Positions 37,975-49,048 of a DNA stretch of 64,000 nt are shown here, piece after piece (the stretch's first letter is position 1; the number at the start of each line of letters is the position of its first letter). The stretch is taken from assembly GCA_013396525.1 (NCBI GenBank), contig VWYX01000934.1, positions 154,563 through 218,562 of the forward strand. Direction: 5' to 3'. The notes beneath the pieces were generated by a model. The model made no database searches. It was not told where the DNA came from and saw only the letters and a list, made by a program, of their open reading frames with translations. This DNA comes from Chaetorhynchus papuensis. Taxonomy: Eukaryota > Chordata > Aves > Passeriformes > Rhipiduridae. The translations under genes and the position numbers were made by a program.

Positions 37975-40900
37975 CTGGAAAGACAAAAGGAAATAAGAGA
38001 TGTCTTATCCTTTTTCAGTCTTCTAGGAAGTTTATACTTAAAATTGGTTTTAACTTGTCAGTTTTAAATATTTTTTAAAATTTATTTTTAAAATCATTTA
38101 CCTTTGCTCCAGACTTTTTTGCAGAAGGTTGCAAGAAAAATTCAGTTTAGATTTTTAAGTGTCTGGTCACAATTACTTTATCACCTACTTCATCACTCAA
38201 CGCATATTAAATATTATCTGTACACAGTTAAAGGAGAATTTTTACTCCACTCAAGCAATCCAAAAGGGGGAAGAAGCAAATAAATACTTTAGCATAAAGA
38301 TTAGACTTGGCTGAACCTGGCTACTCCACCCTATCCTGCCCTGCTGTTCTTCATTTTCTCTGTTTCTTATTTGCTGTTCACTGCCTAAGCCCCAGCGCAG
38401 AACTCCTTCCTCAAACTTCTTCTGTAGCACTCATCATTATTCCATCTGAGCATTGCACAAACATTGACCAGGTATTTTCACAGCCTTGTATTCCTGTGAA
38501 ATGAAGGGGAAGGATGGAGGTATTGCCTTCACTTTACACTTATTTGATGGTTAGCACATCTGAAAGTCTTCCCCAAACAGCTTAAAGGAGAGATTCAGAA
38601 AGTAAGAAACGTTCTATTGATGATGCATGACAAGTGTAACTTCTTTCCTCTACCAACAGTAAAGATACAACTCATCAACAACCAGGAGCAACTGAAATGT
38701 ATTATTCATGTCCAAGAGATGCTATAATACTAGAGGAAAAAGGCAATGTATCAAAAATCCAGCAGCATCCGAGGGAATATGATTAGATAGGAAACTGAAA
38801 ACTGACATTGTTTCCAGAGCCTGCCATGCTTCTACTGCCAGCAGGAGCTTTTCTGGCCAGAAAGGCAGCAAACACCAACATGTCAGCATCACAGCTGCGG
38901 TACCCATACACTTTGTCCACTGTCTAATACTAGAAATAGAATTCTAAGTAATCCCTGTATTTTTCATATTTTTTATTCATATATTCTATGCTTTGCAAAA
39001 CAAGCAGGGCCACAACATACATCTCTGACATAGCTAAAGAGATGCTTATAAAACCAAGAATTAATACAGCTCCAAGGTTTCCTGTCTGTGTGGGAGTTAT
39101 TACAAAACAACTGCCCCAGCAGTTATGTTGGCATTTGGCACGGCTTGGTTTTGGCAGGCAGCTCCAACCCTCAAAACTCACCAGCTACTATGTTCAGTTT
39201 TTTCACTACTGATCTGGTAAAGCTGTACAGTTTTTAATGCTAAACACAGCATCATGTTTACAGTCATGAACCAACCTGCTTCCTGGCAAGAAAGGGACTC
39301 CCCCGTAGACCTTCCTGTGGGATGTTTGTTTCTCATGAACTCCTTGGACTGGAACACTCTGAGCGATTCATTATAATGGTGCCTGCATTTAAAAGAAAGG
39401 CTTCTGTGTGAGATAATCCTCTCAGAGATGCAACAAAGCGATTACCTGGCACATTCCCATTCAGGAACAGGGTCCACTTTTATGCACTTTGGATTTGAAT
39501 ACCGTTTGTTAAGAATTTGGCACATTCACTCTGTCATGAGATTAGTATCAATGTAGTTACATTTTGTGGAATTCACAAGCAATCTCCTTAATGGCATCCT
39601 GGTTTGTAAATCCTTTTTGAAATTCTACAGCAATTTTGGCAGCTCCTACATTTAAAGCATAGTGAAGTTTTTTTTGCCTGAAACAGGACTAAATCTCACT
39701 TCAATCACTAGCTGTAATTTCTTGACTAAATACAACCCCTCATGACAGTGTTTTTATAACGTGTGCTCTGTTTTGAGAAGCCATTCTTGTCCTCCCCTCT
39801 TCTCCATAAAAATATGTTCCCTGAGTTTTTTTCCTGCTGTTTTCCCATTCATTTTAATTAAAAGGATCACAATTCTGAGAAACTAAAAATTCTCATATGA
39901 TTTTTGACGTCTGCTGTGCTTCTAATTTTACTGAGTTCAGATCCAGGAAGGCAGGCAAGGATCTCTTTGTCAGTTTTTCCAGGTTTCTGCTACTTTATTT
40001 TTTCACCGCTCTTGATCCCTGGTGCCCCCCTGCAATACTGGTACTGCTACTTCATGGCAGTGGCCTTTTCCTTCCAAATCAGCACAGCCTTGCTTGTTTA
40101 GAATAGTCCCCGCCTCGCACCATCCTGAGCCAGGCTAAAGCATTGCTCATATTTGCACAAGCCAAAACTGTTTCAGGAAACAAGCTCCTGGTTTGACTGG
40201 ACAAGCAGACACACAATCAAGTCTGTGTCCAATTTCTGCGTAACACATGTGGAGCTACAGTGACCATCAGCTCTTCTACAACTGCAGCAATGCGAAGATT
40301 GTGAGTTCCAAGAACAGTCTGAATTCACTGCATGCACAAAGCCCCACCTGGCCTTTTGAATGTCTGGTGTAAGGAAGGAATGTACAGGTTAGGGACTTAA
40401 AAGTACACTCTTCAAATTATGCAAATACTTTAGCCACAGGAGTAAGTTGCACGTGTGTCAAGAATCTACACCCAGACAGGCTGCAAAGCAACCTCCAGTG
40501 ATTTCTGATGCTCAGCCATTGGCCAAAGGAACTGCACAGCCAAGAGGTGAGGGACATGTGGCAGTAGAGAGCAGATACCAGTGGAAGGTCTGTGCCTTCC
40601 CACACTTCTAATTTTAATCCTGTCCTGCTGCAAACAGGCTGCTGCTATGTATAGTCAAGTACACTGACTGTGTGTCATGGTCTGACGTTCTTGGGCCAGG
40701 ATTCAAAAATAAGAACACTTGGCAAAGAGCTCACTGCAGGACTAACGTTACAAGCACTGCAAAATCTGAGCTGCCCCAGGTCTGCTCAGCAGTTCAAGGG
40801 CTGGAGCAGGGGGGGTTACATTACTTCAGAGACACCAAAAAAGGACAAACCCATCTGCCAGCTTCTTAAGTGTTTTCTGAACGGGGTATGAAGCTTTGAG

Positions 40901-43900
40901 TAACTACAGAACTCAAGCACAAGCACAACTCAACAAAAGCAGGGTAATGCACATCTTTGCCAGATTTAAATTACTCTGTAGTACAGCTGCCTGCCAGTCA
41001 AATCCACAAGAGCAATGAATGTAGTCCTTTGCTTACTGACAATACTGCTTCCTTGTCTAGGAAGAATACTCACAGGTAAGTGGACAACAGCTCTATTGTG
41101 TTCTCTCCTCTCTAAAAAACCCCTTGGGATAGTCTCCAAGATTTCCATACTCATCTAATAGCACTGCCATAAGCAGGATATGAGCTTTGCTTCTTAAGAT
41201 TCTTTTATGTCACAGCTACTTGGGATCCTCTGCAAAATCCACAGATTTTGATGAAATGTGACATTTTTACTGCACTCAGTTAAATACTGTAGGAAAAGGC
41301 CATTCGTGTGTTTCAGGACAAAATGTTCTACTGCAATTAAGTGTACAACTCAAAATATTGATAAGAAGAGACATTTAGGGACAATAATGATTTCTACCTC
41401 TGCCTTGCAATAGGAAAATCTCTTTCTATTGGTACTAAAGTTTACTACCTGAGGGAGCTTATAATGAAGGCAGCAGTTAGTCCTTGGTTTTTTGAGGAGG
41501 GAAGAACCAATAGATTAACTTTGAAAGCACGTAAAGAACAACCCTACAATAAACCATTGCCTGTTTATACTTAGTAAGGATCTAGCCCTAAAGTCAGCTC
41601 TTTTTTATCTATTTTTTTCACCTGTGACACTTAAAATTCAACGTAAAGCACAAACACCTACATTTCATCAGAACACTGCTTCCCCATTCAAGGAATAAGG
41701 CTCAGCATTAGATTATGGCACTGGTTCAGCTCATTCATACAGGTCAACATTTGTGGACAAAAAAGATTTAAGCTCCTTTCTCTCCTTAACAAGCAGCCAT
41801 TTTAACGTTTTGTAAATTTACTAATAAAACCATCAGACAAATGGGAAGTTTGGCTGTTCATACCACATTCATACTACTGTGCATGAGCATAAAATTATAC
41901 ATACAGGTTTTATTTACTGGATCTCTTGTCCTAAAGAACTCCATAGTGGATTTATAGCTCACAAACCCAATCTTGCAAGCAGTACTCACTTCATTTGGAG
42001 CTGTGCAAGATCCAAGTAGCATCACCTGATCTGTATGATTTGGGACTGCTTCTCGGGAGGAAAACAGTTTGACTGAACTGAAGTTTAGGACAAAAGCCCC
42101 ATACCCAGCCAATCCTGTAGGACAGCACTCGGTCACTTCTCACACTGGGACATACAGTTATAACTAGAGAAAGAACAGAGTTTTCTGCAAAGAAAAAAAA
42201 CCTCCCAGCCTGGTCCTGGTCTGCTGCCTGGAGGGAAGGGGCAAAAGGAGCAAGTGGATGCCTGTGTTCCCTCAGTGGAGCAAATAAAAGCAGATCTAAA
42301 ATGCTCCACCAATTGTGCTGTAAGTCTATAGTGAATTCTTATGGATGCTTTTGTAAAGTAACAGGTCTGGCTTTTAACTGCTTTCACACAGAGCCACAAC
42401 AGCTGTTGGGGCAACGGTTGGAAGGCACAGTAGAGCCTGGAACACCTGTTTCCACTTAGAAAGTAAGCTAGAAAAGTGAAGAATCAGTGATAGCTCTTAC
42501 GGCACATTGTCTGCAGACATCCATGAAGTCTTTCGGTTTCATGGTATCTGTTACCTTCTGTAGCACGTTTTCCAAAGGGCAGTTTGTGTTTTCATACCCT
42601 GCTCCATAATGCATTTACTACCATATTGAAAAGACATGTTTCAAGGTCCTTGCATCAAGTTTTGGACAACTTGTTTAATTTCTCCTCCCAGCAAACTGAG
42701 ACTTAGAAGAGAACATCGGCAGTTATGGGCTTGGATTTAACTTAGCATTAGAGTTAATAAGAAAACTACACAAGGATGTGTGAACAGCTAAACCTGGAGG
42801 CATAATACTGCTAACACAGCTAATCTGGAACAGAGATGCTCCTGAAGAACAGAATCATTTGTAAACTCTCTTACTTTCTGATTATGATCTCTCTATTACC
42901 TGCTTAGAGACTTAAACCCAAGAAAGGTAACATGAGAGCCAAGAACTTTTCCTGCAGAACCCAGCAGTGGCCACAATTTTTCAGAGGCTTTCCACATGCA
43001 TCCAACTACTTGAAGGACACTTGGGCAGTACCATGGTTATTGCACAGGTCTGGGGAAAGCAAATGAAAGATTCTTGGTGGGGAATCCTGACTTGCTTGCG
43101 AGTTTTAGAGAAGCAAGTTCTGTGTATTGACGTGGCAGCCTGGCAGATTGTTGGCAGTCAGTAATTTCATAAAGACAGGAAAAAGATAACATAATCACCT
43201 TAATACTTTTACTGTCTCTGTCCATGTCTCCTGCTCACTCTCCCAGGGATCCACCCGGATCCAGTCAGATGTCTCCAGTGCCAGCTTAGCCATCGCTACC
43301 CGGTGCCTCGCTGAAACCAAGCCTTTCTTCCCATAGTTATCACTGACAGGAGACATTATGCCTTCAATCACCTGGTATCTTCCTTTGGGAAAAAAGAAAA
43401 GAAAAAAAGAAAATTGAGTCCTCTTCACAGAATCTTGAAAATTTAAGGTGGACAGGGCCTTGGGAGCTCATCTAGTCCAATATCTTCAAAGGATAACTTC
43501 CATGGTTAACTTCAAAGTTGATGCTATGAACAACTTGATTTGGGTATTGTTTTTAATCCATTGCCAGCAATTACAAAATTAAAATGAGTTTTCTTCCTCT
43601 GTGAACTGCTCACAATTACTATCATGTTTATCCTACTGCATGACCCAAAAAGGAAAGCTGGGTAAACAGACAATTTTAAACCATGTAGCCATAGTCATAA
43701 TTTATGTTGCAAACTATCAAAATTGTTCGATATAATTAAGTTTCATAGTCCAGTTAGTACAGCTTTGATACGGCCAGAGCAAAGAATGACTTAATTGACC
43801 ACTGCTTTGTTCTTAAAGATCTGATCACTGCTATTTATCAGAATCATTGTGCCTTTTCTTTGTGTTAAAGCAAGAATTACAGCATATTACTGCAGCTGTG

Positions 43901-46900
43901 ATTAATGTGATTCAGACAAATCAGAAGATTCAAGCACAGCGATGGGGCTAATGGAGTCTAAAATGAGACTTAGAGCACTGTGTTCCAAACATCAGCTTAG
44001 CAGTCACTAAATGCCTTTCTATCTGGCTGATCATGCTAAACACATTTGAAAATATGCCCTTAGTTTTCCACGCCTGTAACATACTGTAATCATTAATACA
44101 ACGGACTCATGTCAGATTTTGCAGTTCTGGCCTCAAATCAGGAAACAAAAATTAGGCACCACCATAAGCTGCAACCCTCAAGAAACTGAGAGGAGAGAAA
44201 GAGTGTTTCAACTGAACAGAAATGAACAAAATTATTTCTAATGTAACACATGCATTTTAAATAACTGTGATAAATATGGTACTGAAAGGTAAAATAAAAT
44301 CCTCTTTTTTCTAATTCAATCATTGTAACAAAGAAACTTCAGTTCAGCATGCTACCTTTTGTGCTTTGGAAGGAAAACAATACCCTGATATTTCTGATGC
44401 TGGCATGTGACGATTTAATATTCTAACACGGCAGTCTGGTAATGTCACATTTATTTTGATGTAATGAAATTTTCAAAAGAAATTCATAGAATTGGACTTA
44501 AAAAACCAGCATTAAGAGTCAATGAGATTTACATCCTCTTAAGATGCTAGTTCAAACCATCCTCTGTTTTAAAATATTCTCATTACAGGCAAAATGAGCA
44601 AGATAAAATTTTCCAGAAACATGCAAAGATGTGTATATAATTAAGTCCATCTCTTGATCTGAAACTGGAAATAATTTCACTTGATTTATGAATAACAATT
44701 ACTCTCTTGTACTCTGGTATTATACAGTGCTATAACAAATTGTCATTTAAAGGGAAAGAAATTACAGTTTGAATTAATTTCTTGTTTAAAGGGAAGGAAA
44801 CTGCAGTTTGAATTCACTACTACGTTAACCTTATTAAAAGGTTTCTCCTTCACTATGATTTTATATTCCACATTTCAGTTTCTTTAAGTTTCTACAGATA
44901 GAATTTTTTCCCTTATATCTCAACTGAATATATTAAATGAAAATCATATTTCTGTGAGATCATGCTAACCAAGAATGATATGGGTCTGCTATATCCTTGT
45001 GAGATGAAAAGATTTCAGTCTCTAGTCTGGCCTAGAGCTGCCTGAATGGGATGACATAAGAGCCCCTAATGCCGTATCAGCTTGCTCCAAAGAAAAAATG
45101 AAACCAACTGGAAGAGAAGAATCAAGGCTGGTAACACTTCAGAGAGTCAAACACAGAAATGGTTTGAGAGAGTCACAACTGAGTAACCCAGTACTATGCA
45201 CACAGGGTACACATGAGAGCCTTCCACATAGAAATACAAACTTTAGCTGTCAAAATATAGGAAATAATTTTATTACTGGCTCTAAATAACTTGTTCCCTA
45301 TTCAGTAATTTAAAAGTTCACCTATTTAAATATGTCCCCCACTTTTAGCAGGCATGTGAAGAGGAAATCATTAAATTCTGTCACCTTGGGCTTTTCTCAA
45401 TGTCTACTGCAATTCTCTTCTCTCCCCCATAAATTATTACAGGTTGCTTCAAACCTTCCTTGGTCCAGAATTATCTTCAAATTCTATTTCTCTGTAATTC
45501 TATTTGTTTTCATCATGAAGTGTGTTATTATTTTGTATATTTTGTCCTAAATATGTGGAAAAATCCTCCAGGCCCTTAAGTGGGTTTGCTTTTCAAAATA
45601 TACCTACCAAAAGCAGCAAGGAAGTTCCTCTTGCTGTGAACTTATATTCTCTAAGAACTGTTTAGGAGAACTGGTTAGTGCTTAGGAAACTAAATATAAC
45701 AAAAGTAATGAAACAAAGACTGTCCCTCAAACATGTTAAAGTAGATTATTGTGGAAAATACGTATTTAGTTTTCTGTTATAAAAGTGTCACTGAAAATTG
45801 TCACAAACACTGACACAAATTGTAATGCTTAATTAGCTTACTAACACTAAAGCAAATTTATCAAATACCAACTTCATACACAATTGTTCGAGTATTTTGG
45901 TGGGGCTTCTAAAGATTAATTTCTTCTGGTAGTAAGTCTGGAATTCACTGGGAGAAATAATACCAGAAGTAAATAATAAATATAAGTAACCACTACAGAA
46001 AACCAAACAAATTAAACACCTCCATACATTTAACTCTCCCCCACTACTCATTTTCCTCTCAGTGTCATAGGAAAATCCCCAACAGAAGCTCTGCAGCTTT
46101 CTGGTGTTACCCTACCCAGTGAACAGGAATGACCCCACTGCTCTTCTTCCTTCCACCACATCCAGAGCAGGTATACCTGAGAGGTATTAACAAACTGTAA
46201 AGGCATCTGCCACAGTCACTGCAAGGTTCAAAAAACTTAAACATTTTTAAAACAAGGGATTGAATCTCAGAAAATTTTAGCTATGTGTGAGGATGTGTAA
46301 AGTGCCAAATTCACATGAGTAGACAGAAAATCCAGATAAAGAGAATGATTTGAGTCATTCAGGCACTCAGACACACAGCTATGTGTGTTGTATTTAAAAG
46401 GCAGGATGACAAGATTTATTGGCTGATATTAACAGAAAAAGGATTAATTACTTGACATGTGACACTGAAACTACACTTAAAGTATCAGAAACCCAATAAA
46501 ATGTCTTACTTAAAATAGGGATGTATGAAAAATAAGATTAGGCAGCATTTGAAACTGAAGTGATGTACAAAAAGCTGGCAGCCAGAATTCCTGGAGATGT
46601 CAGTCAGGATGCACATCAGGGATAGTCATGTCATTCATGGCAGTGAAACCTGACTCTGAAGTCACAGAATCCTAGAGCTGTTAAGGTTGGAAAAGCTCTG
46701 TAAGACAACTGAGTCCAACCAGTAACCCAGCACTAAAACATGTCCCCAGGTGCCACATCCACACGTCTTCTGAACACTTCCAGGGTTGGTGACTGGCGTG
46801 AACTCCAGCCAAGCTATTGCTCAACTCATCATTTCAGCCTGATTTGTGACGGAGCAGCACTACTGCAGCAGCAGCAGAATGAAGCCATTCTCAGGCCTAG

Positions 46901-49020
46901 GAAACATGGCCCTCACACTAATTAATTCCTCACTCATTCTGGGCATCCAGTGTGGATGTCAGCCCCAAAATACACTGTTCTTTCTGAGAAGGGAATCACT
47001 GACTGCTTCCTCAAGTCAGACAAGTCTTGTACAACCACTGTTCTCCAGCTCCTCCATCACCTCCCAGGCTGCAGCTACTGCTTCTTCTTAGCAAATAAGC
47101 TCCAATTTCTCCTCTCCTTCCCTGCGTAACCTCAGAAGTAGAAAAGGGCTAAAATCATGAGAGAATGACCAATTAATTTCCTGGGTAGGAATGATTCTGC
47201 TATAAAACAGGCATCCAGAATCAGTCATTTTTATAGCACGTTGCCAACCCTTTCTGCCTGAGAAACTATCTTCCCTGTCGCAGGAAGGGCCATATATGGG
47301 ATTTGTGTATCCATCCATACAAACACACAGATCTGCACTTAGAGTTACTTCAGATAAAGCCACCTCTGCTTGGCATGGGTAAAGCTTCTGCAGGCAAACT
47401 GAGGGCTCTTGCTTCGCAGCCATGCTGGGTTAAGCATTCAGAAGGTGCAAAGACAATGCTATAGGCAACCCAGACACCAAAGAAGGACTCTTTAATGCAT
47501 AAAGCCCTTGTACTTGTAAGGCTTCACAAACTAAAATAAGAAGCTGAAAGGCAAGTCACACCCTACCCAGAACTAGGCATTGACATTTGATGTAATATAA
47601 TGAACAATTTGCATTTCAGCTTTTCAAAATTTCATTTTTAATATGATTTTCACTAGATTTTAAGCAAACTGCTCTGAGTAAGGCATGGAGTCTTTCTATA
47701 CTGACCCTGGAGCAGACCAGACATCAAATTGATTCAGACAGAATAATAATTCATTTCCCAGTTCAGTCCTTCCTTTCAGGGCAAAGAAATGTTACTGGAC
47801 TATAATTTATGACTTAAACAGAATTACCAGTTGGTCTCATATTACCTTTCCACTCTTTGCATACCCGGGTAGCAGAATCAGTTATAAAACTACAATGAAA
47901 AAAAAGTAAATTAAAATCTCTTTTTAACCCTTTATTTCTAGTCCTGCAGGAGCAACAAAATAATTTAAGTTATAGGACAGTAGAGACTTGTAGAGGCTGC
48001 CCTCAGAGCCAGCTCTGTAATTCCTCCTCATGACAGTCAAAGTATTCTCACTGTATATTCTGAGAATGTAGCTGCAGCTTTTACTGCACAATGGTATCAG
48101 TGGGTTACCAGGTTCTCTGCCCCTGCTCAATTTGACAGTCAAATTCCTTTTACTATTATTTGCTATTCAGGTTCCTACTGAACCACGTCCCTAGGAACTT
48201 CTCTGTCAGATTCCAATAAACAACGATTCCCTCCCAACCACTTCCAGAAACATAAGTGCATATTTTAGCTGCCAGATGAAGAAAATAAAAAACAAATCCC
48301 TGAGCAACTAAGGAACTGATCAAGCTTAGAGTTCAAGGCTTTCCCGTAGCATTTCTGATTCTTTCTTAAATTCCTGATGTCACCCACCTTGCTCTTTTGT
48401 TGCCAAAACATTCTAGCCTCATGACATCTCGCTTTTCTGATCTTTTTCTAGGATAAAGTGCCTCTTAGTGAAGACAGATAATGAATAATTAACGTTTCAT
48501 GTTTTCTCCAGTTTCCTTCAGCTGTCAAAACTGCTACCTGCAACTCTTCTTCATATTAAAACACATTGCATCTTAAAAGCATGAAATTGGAACATCAATG
48601 AGTTTCCTAAGTTTCAAAATTATTAACCATATTATTTCACAAGGTTCAGCCAGTGCCGTGAATGGGATCCTAAAACTGCTGATACAACTTTTATTCTCTT
48701 TGCATGAACACTCATTTTACTTGCTTATACACTGTGGTAATGCCAGACTTCCTGTATTGAATATACCATGAAAGCTTTACATTAATATCAGTAAAAAATA
48801 TTAAAATTAACCCAGCTGTAAAGTAAGAGCTTATCTAAGTGAGTATTAGAACTCTTTCTCGCTTTTCCCAGCACACCCCTGTGTGTGTGATGGTCACAGC
48901 CCCTCACTGACCTGTTTGGTGCAGGTGGTCTCTGGCCAGCTCAAATAAACGCATGTGCATGTTGGTGGTGGGGTTAAAGGAGCCACAGGCCAGAAGGATG
49001 ACAGGGATCCTGCTCTTCAT
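37565..49020 (-). CDS. NMNAT3: NMNAT3 gene, complete coding region (4 coding exons), nicotinamide/nicotinate mononucleotide adenylyltransferase 3
   Basis: NMNAT3 transfers AMP from ATP to NMN or NaMN to make NAD+ or NaAD; in mammals it is the mitochondrial isoform. Exons 48912-49020, 43199-43382, 39276-39382 and 37565-37974 (109+184+107+410 bp) splice in frame to 269 aa plus stop, slightly longer than the roughly 250 aa of mammals. The nucleotidyltransferase motif GSFNPTTNMH spans residues 13-22. SDWIRVDPWES follows at about 75-85, LLCGAD at 140-145, and the second ATP-binding motif ISATQIR at 208-214, so it should be active. Residues 99-133 (exon 3) and the tail after about residue 230 are poorly conserved. 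All introns are GT-AG. The gene ends about 1.5 kb upstream of the RBP1 ATG. Confidence 0.96.
37975..39275. other. NMNAT3 intron between coding exons 3 and 4
   Basis: A 1.3-kb intron with GT-AG ends. No other feature is visible. Confidence 0.85.
39276..39382 (-). CDS. NMNAT3: NMNAT3 coding exon 3 (variable linker exon)
   Basis: This 107-bp exon encodes residues 98-134. It begins RHHYNESLRVFQSKEF and ends SLSCQEA before the split Val. The acceptor is TTTTAAATGCAG|GCACCA and the donor GAAGCAG|GTTGG. It was found by phase (needs 1 + 3n + 1 bases), splice sites and the conserved start R-H-H. The rest resembles mammalian sequence little, which fits the variable solvent-exposed loop of the NMNAT family. 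It is too short to stand out as an open reading frame. Confidence 0.85.
39383..43198. other. NMNAT3 intron between coding exons 2 and 3
   Basis: A 3.8-kb intron. A possible LTR-like edge starts near 40674. Otherwise no exon or repeat can be supported. Confidence 0.85.
43199..43382 (-). CDS. NMNAT3: NMNAT3 coding exon 2
   Basis: Encodes residues 37 (split Gly) to 98 (split Arg): RYQVIEGIMSPVSDNYGKKG, then ARHRVAMAKLALETSDWIRV and DPWESEQETW. The acceptor is TTTTTTCCCAAAG|GAAGATAC. The donor GTATTAAG|GTGATTATG is a weaker GTGATT type. This is the substrate-pocket part of the Rossmann fold. Confidence 0.96.
43426..43482 (-). mobile_element. CR1 LINE 3' tail fragment next to NMNAT3 exon 2 acceptor
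   Basis: The plus strand reads CACAGAATCTTGAAAATTTA, AGGTGGACAGGGCCTTGG and then GAGCTCATCTAGTCCAAT. This is the reverse complement of the avian CR1 3' end. Its 3' end points toward the NMNAT3 exon at 43199-43382, 43 bp away. Confidence 0.8.
44746..44814. repeat. Imperfect 30-bp direct repeat (two copies)
   Basis: Copies at 44746-44775 and 44785-44814 differ at three of 30 positions and are separated by 9 bp. The shared ends are TTTAAAGGGAA and CAGTTTGAATT. Confidence 0.9.
46663..46800 (-). mobile_element. CR1 LINE fragment
   Basis: The plus strand shows CACAGAATCCTAGAGCTGTT, AGGTTGGAAAAGCTCTGTAA, GTCCAACCAGTAACCCAGCA, ACATGTCCCCAGGTGCCACA and CTTCCAGGGTTGGTGACTG. This is a longer stretch of the reverse complement of the avian CR1 3' region. 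It lies in an NMNAT3 intron, in the same orientation as the gene. Confidence 0.9.
48912..49020 (-). CDS. NMNAT3: NMNAT3 coding exon 1
   Basis: Encodes residues 1-36 plus one base: MKSRIPVILLACGSFNPTTN then MHMRLFELARDHLHQT. It carries the catalytic GxFxPxTxxH motif. A is at -3 of the ATG. The donor is AAACAG|GTCAGTGA. The exon continues upstream as 5' UTR to 49048. Confidence 0.96.
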
Positions 49021-49048
49021 CCTGACAGCAAAACATTACAACTCCTCC
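49021..49048 (-). other. NMNAT3: NMNAT3 5' UTR segment of the start-codon exon
   Basis: The minus strand shows a strong acceptor, TTTTCTTTCTTCAG|GGAGGAG, 28 nt before the ATG. Transcription must therefore begin in a separate non-coding exon, probably in the CpG island near 57.7 kb. An out-of-frame ATG lies inside this segment. Confidence 0.8.

Larger units (their letters stand above)
43483..48911. other. NMNAT3 intron between coding exons 1 and 2 (remainder)
   Basis: About 5.4 kb, with an imperfect 30-bp direct repeat (44746-44814) and a CR1 fragment (46663-46800). A minus frame at 47088-47423 (111 aa) shows no domain that I recognise. Confidence 0.8.

Noticed and set aside
47088..47423. 111-aa minus frame with EGF-like CxC spacing in an NMNAT3 intron
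   Set aside because: Cysteine spacing does not complete an EGF module; NMNAT3 phases are satisfied without it.
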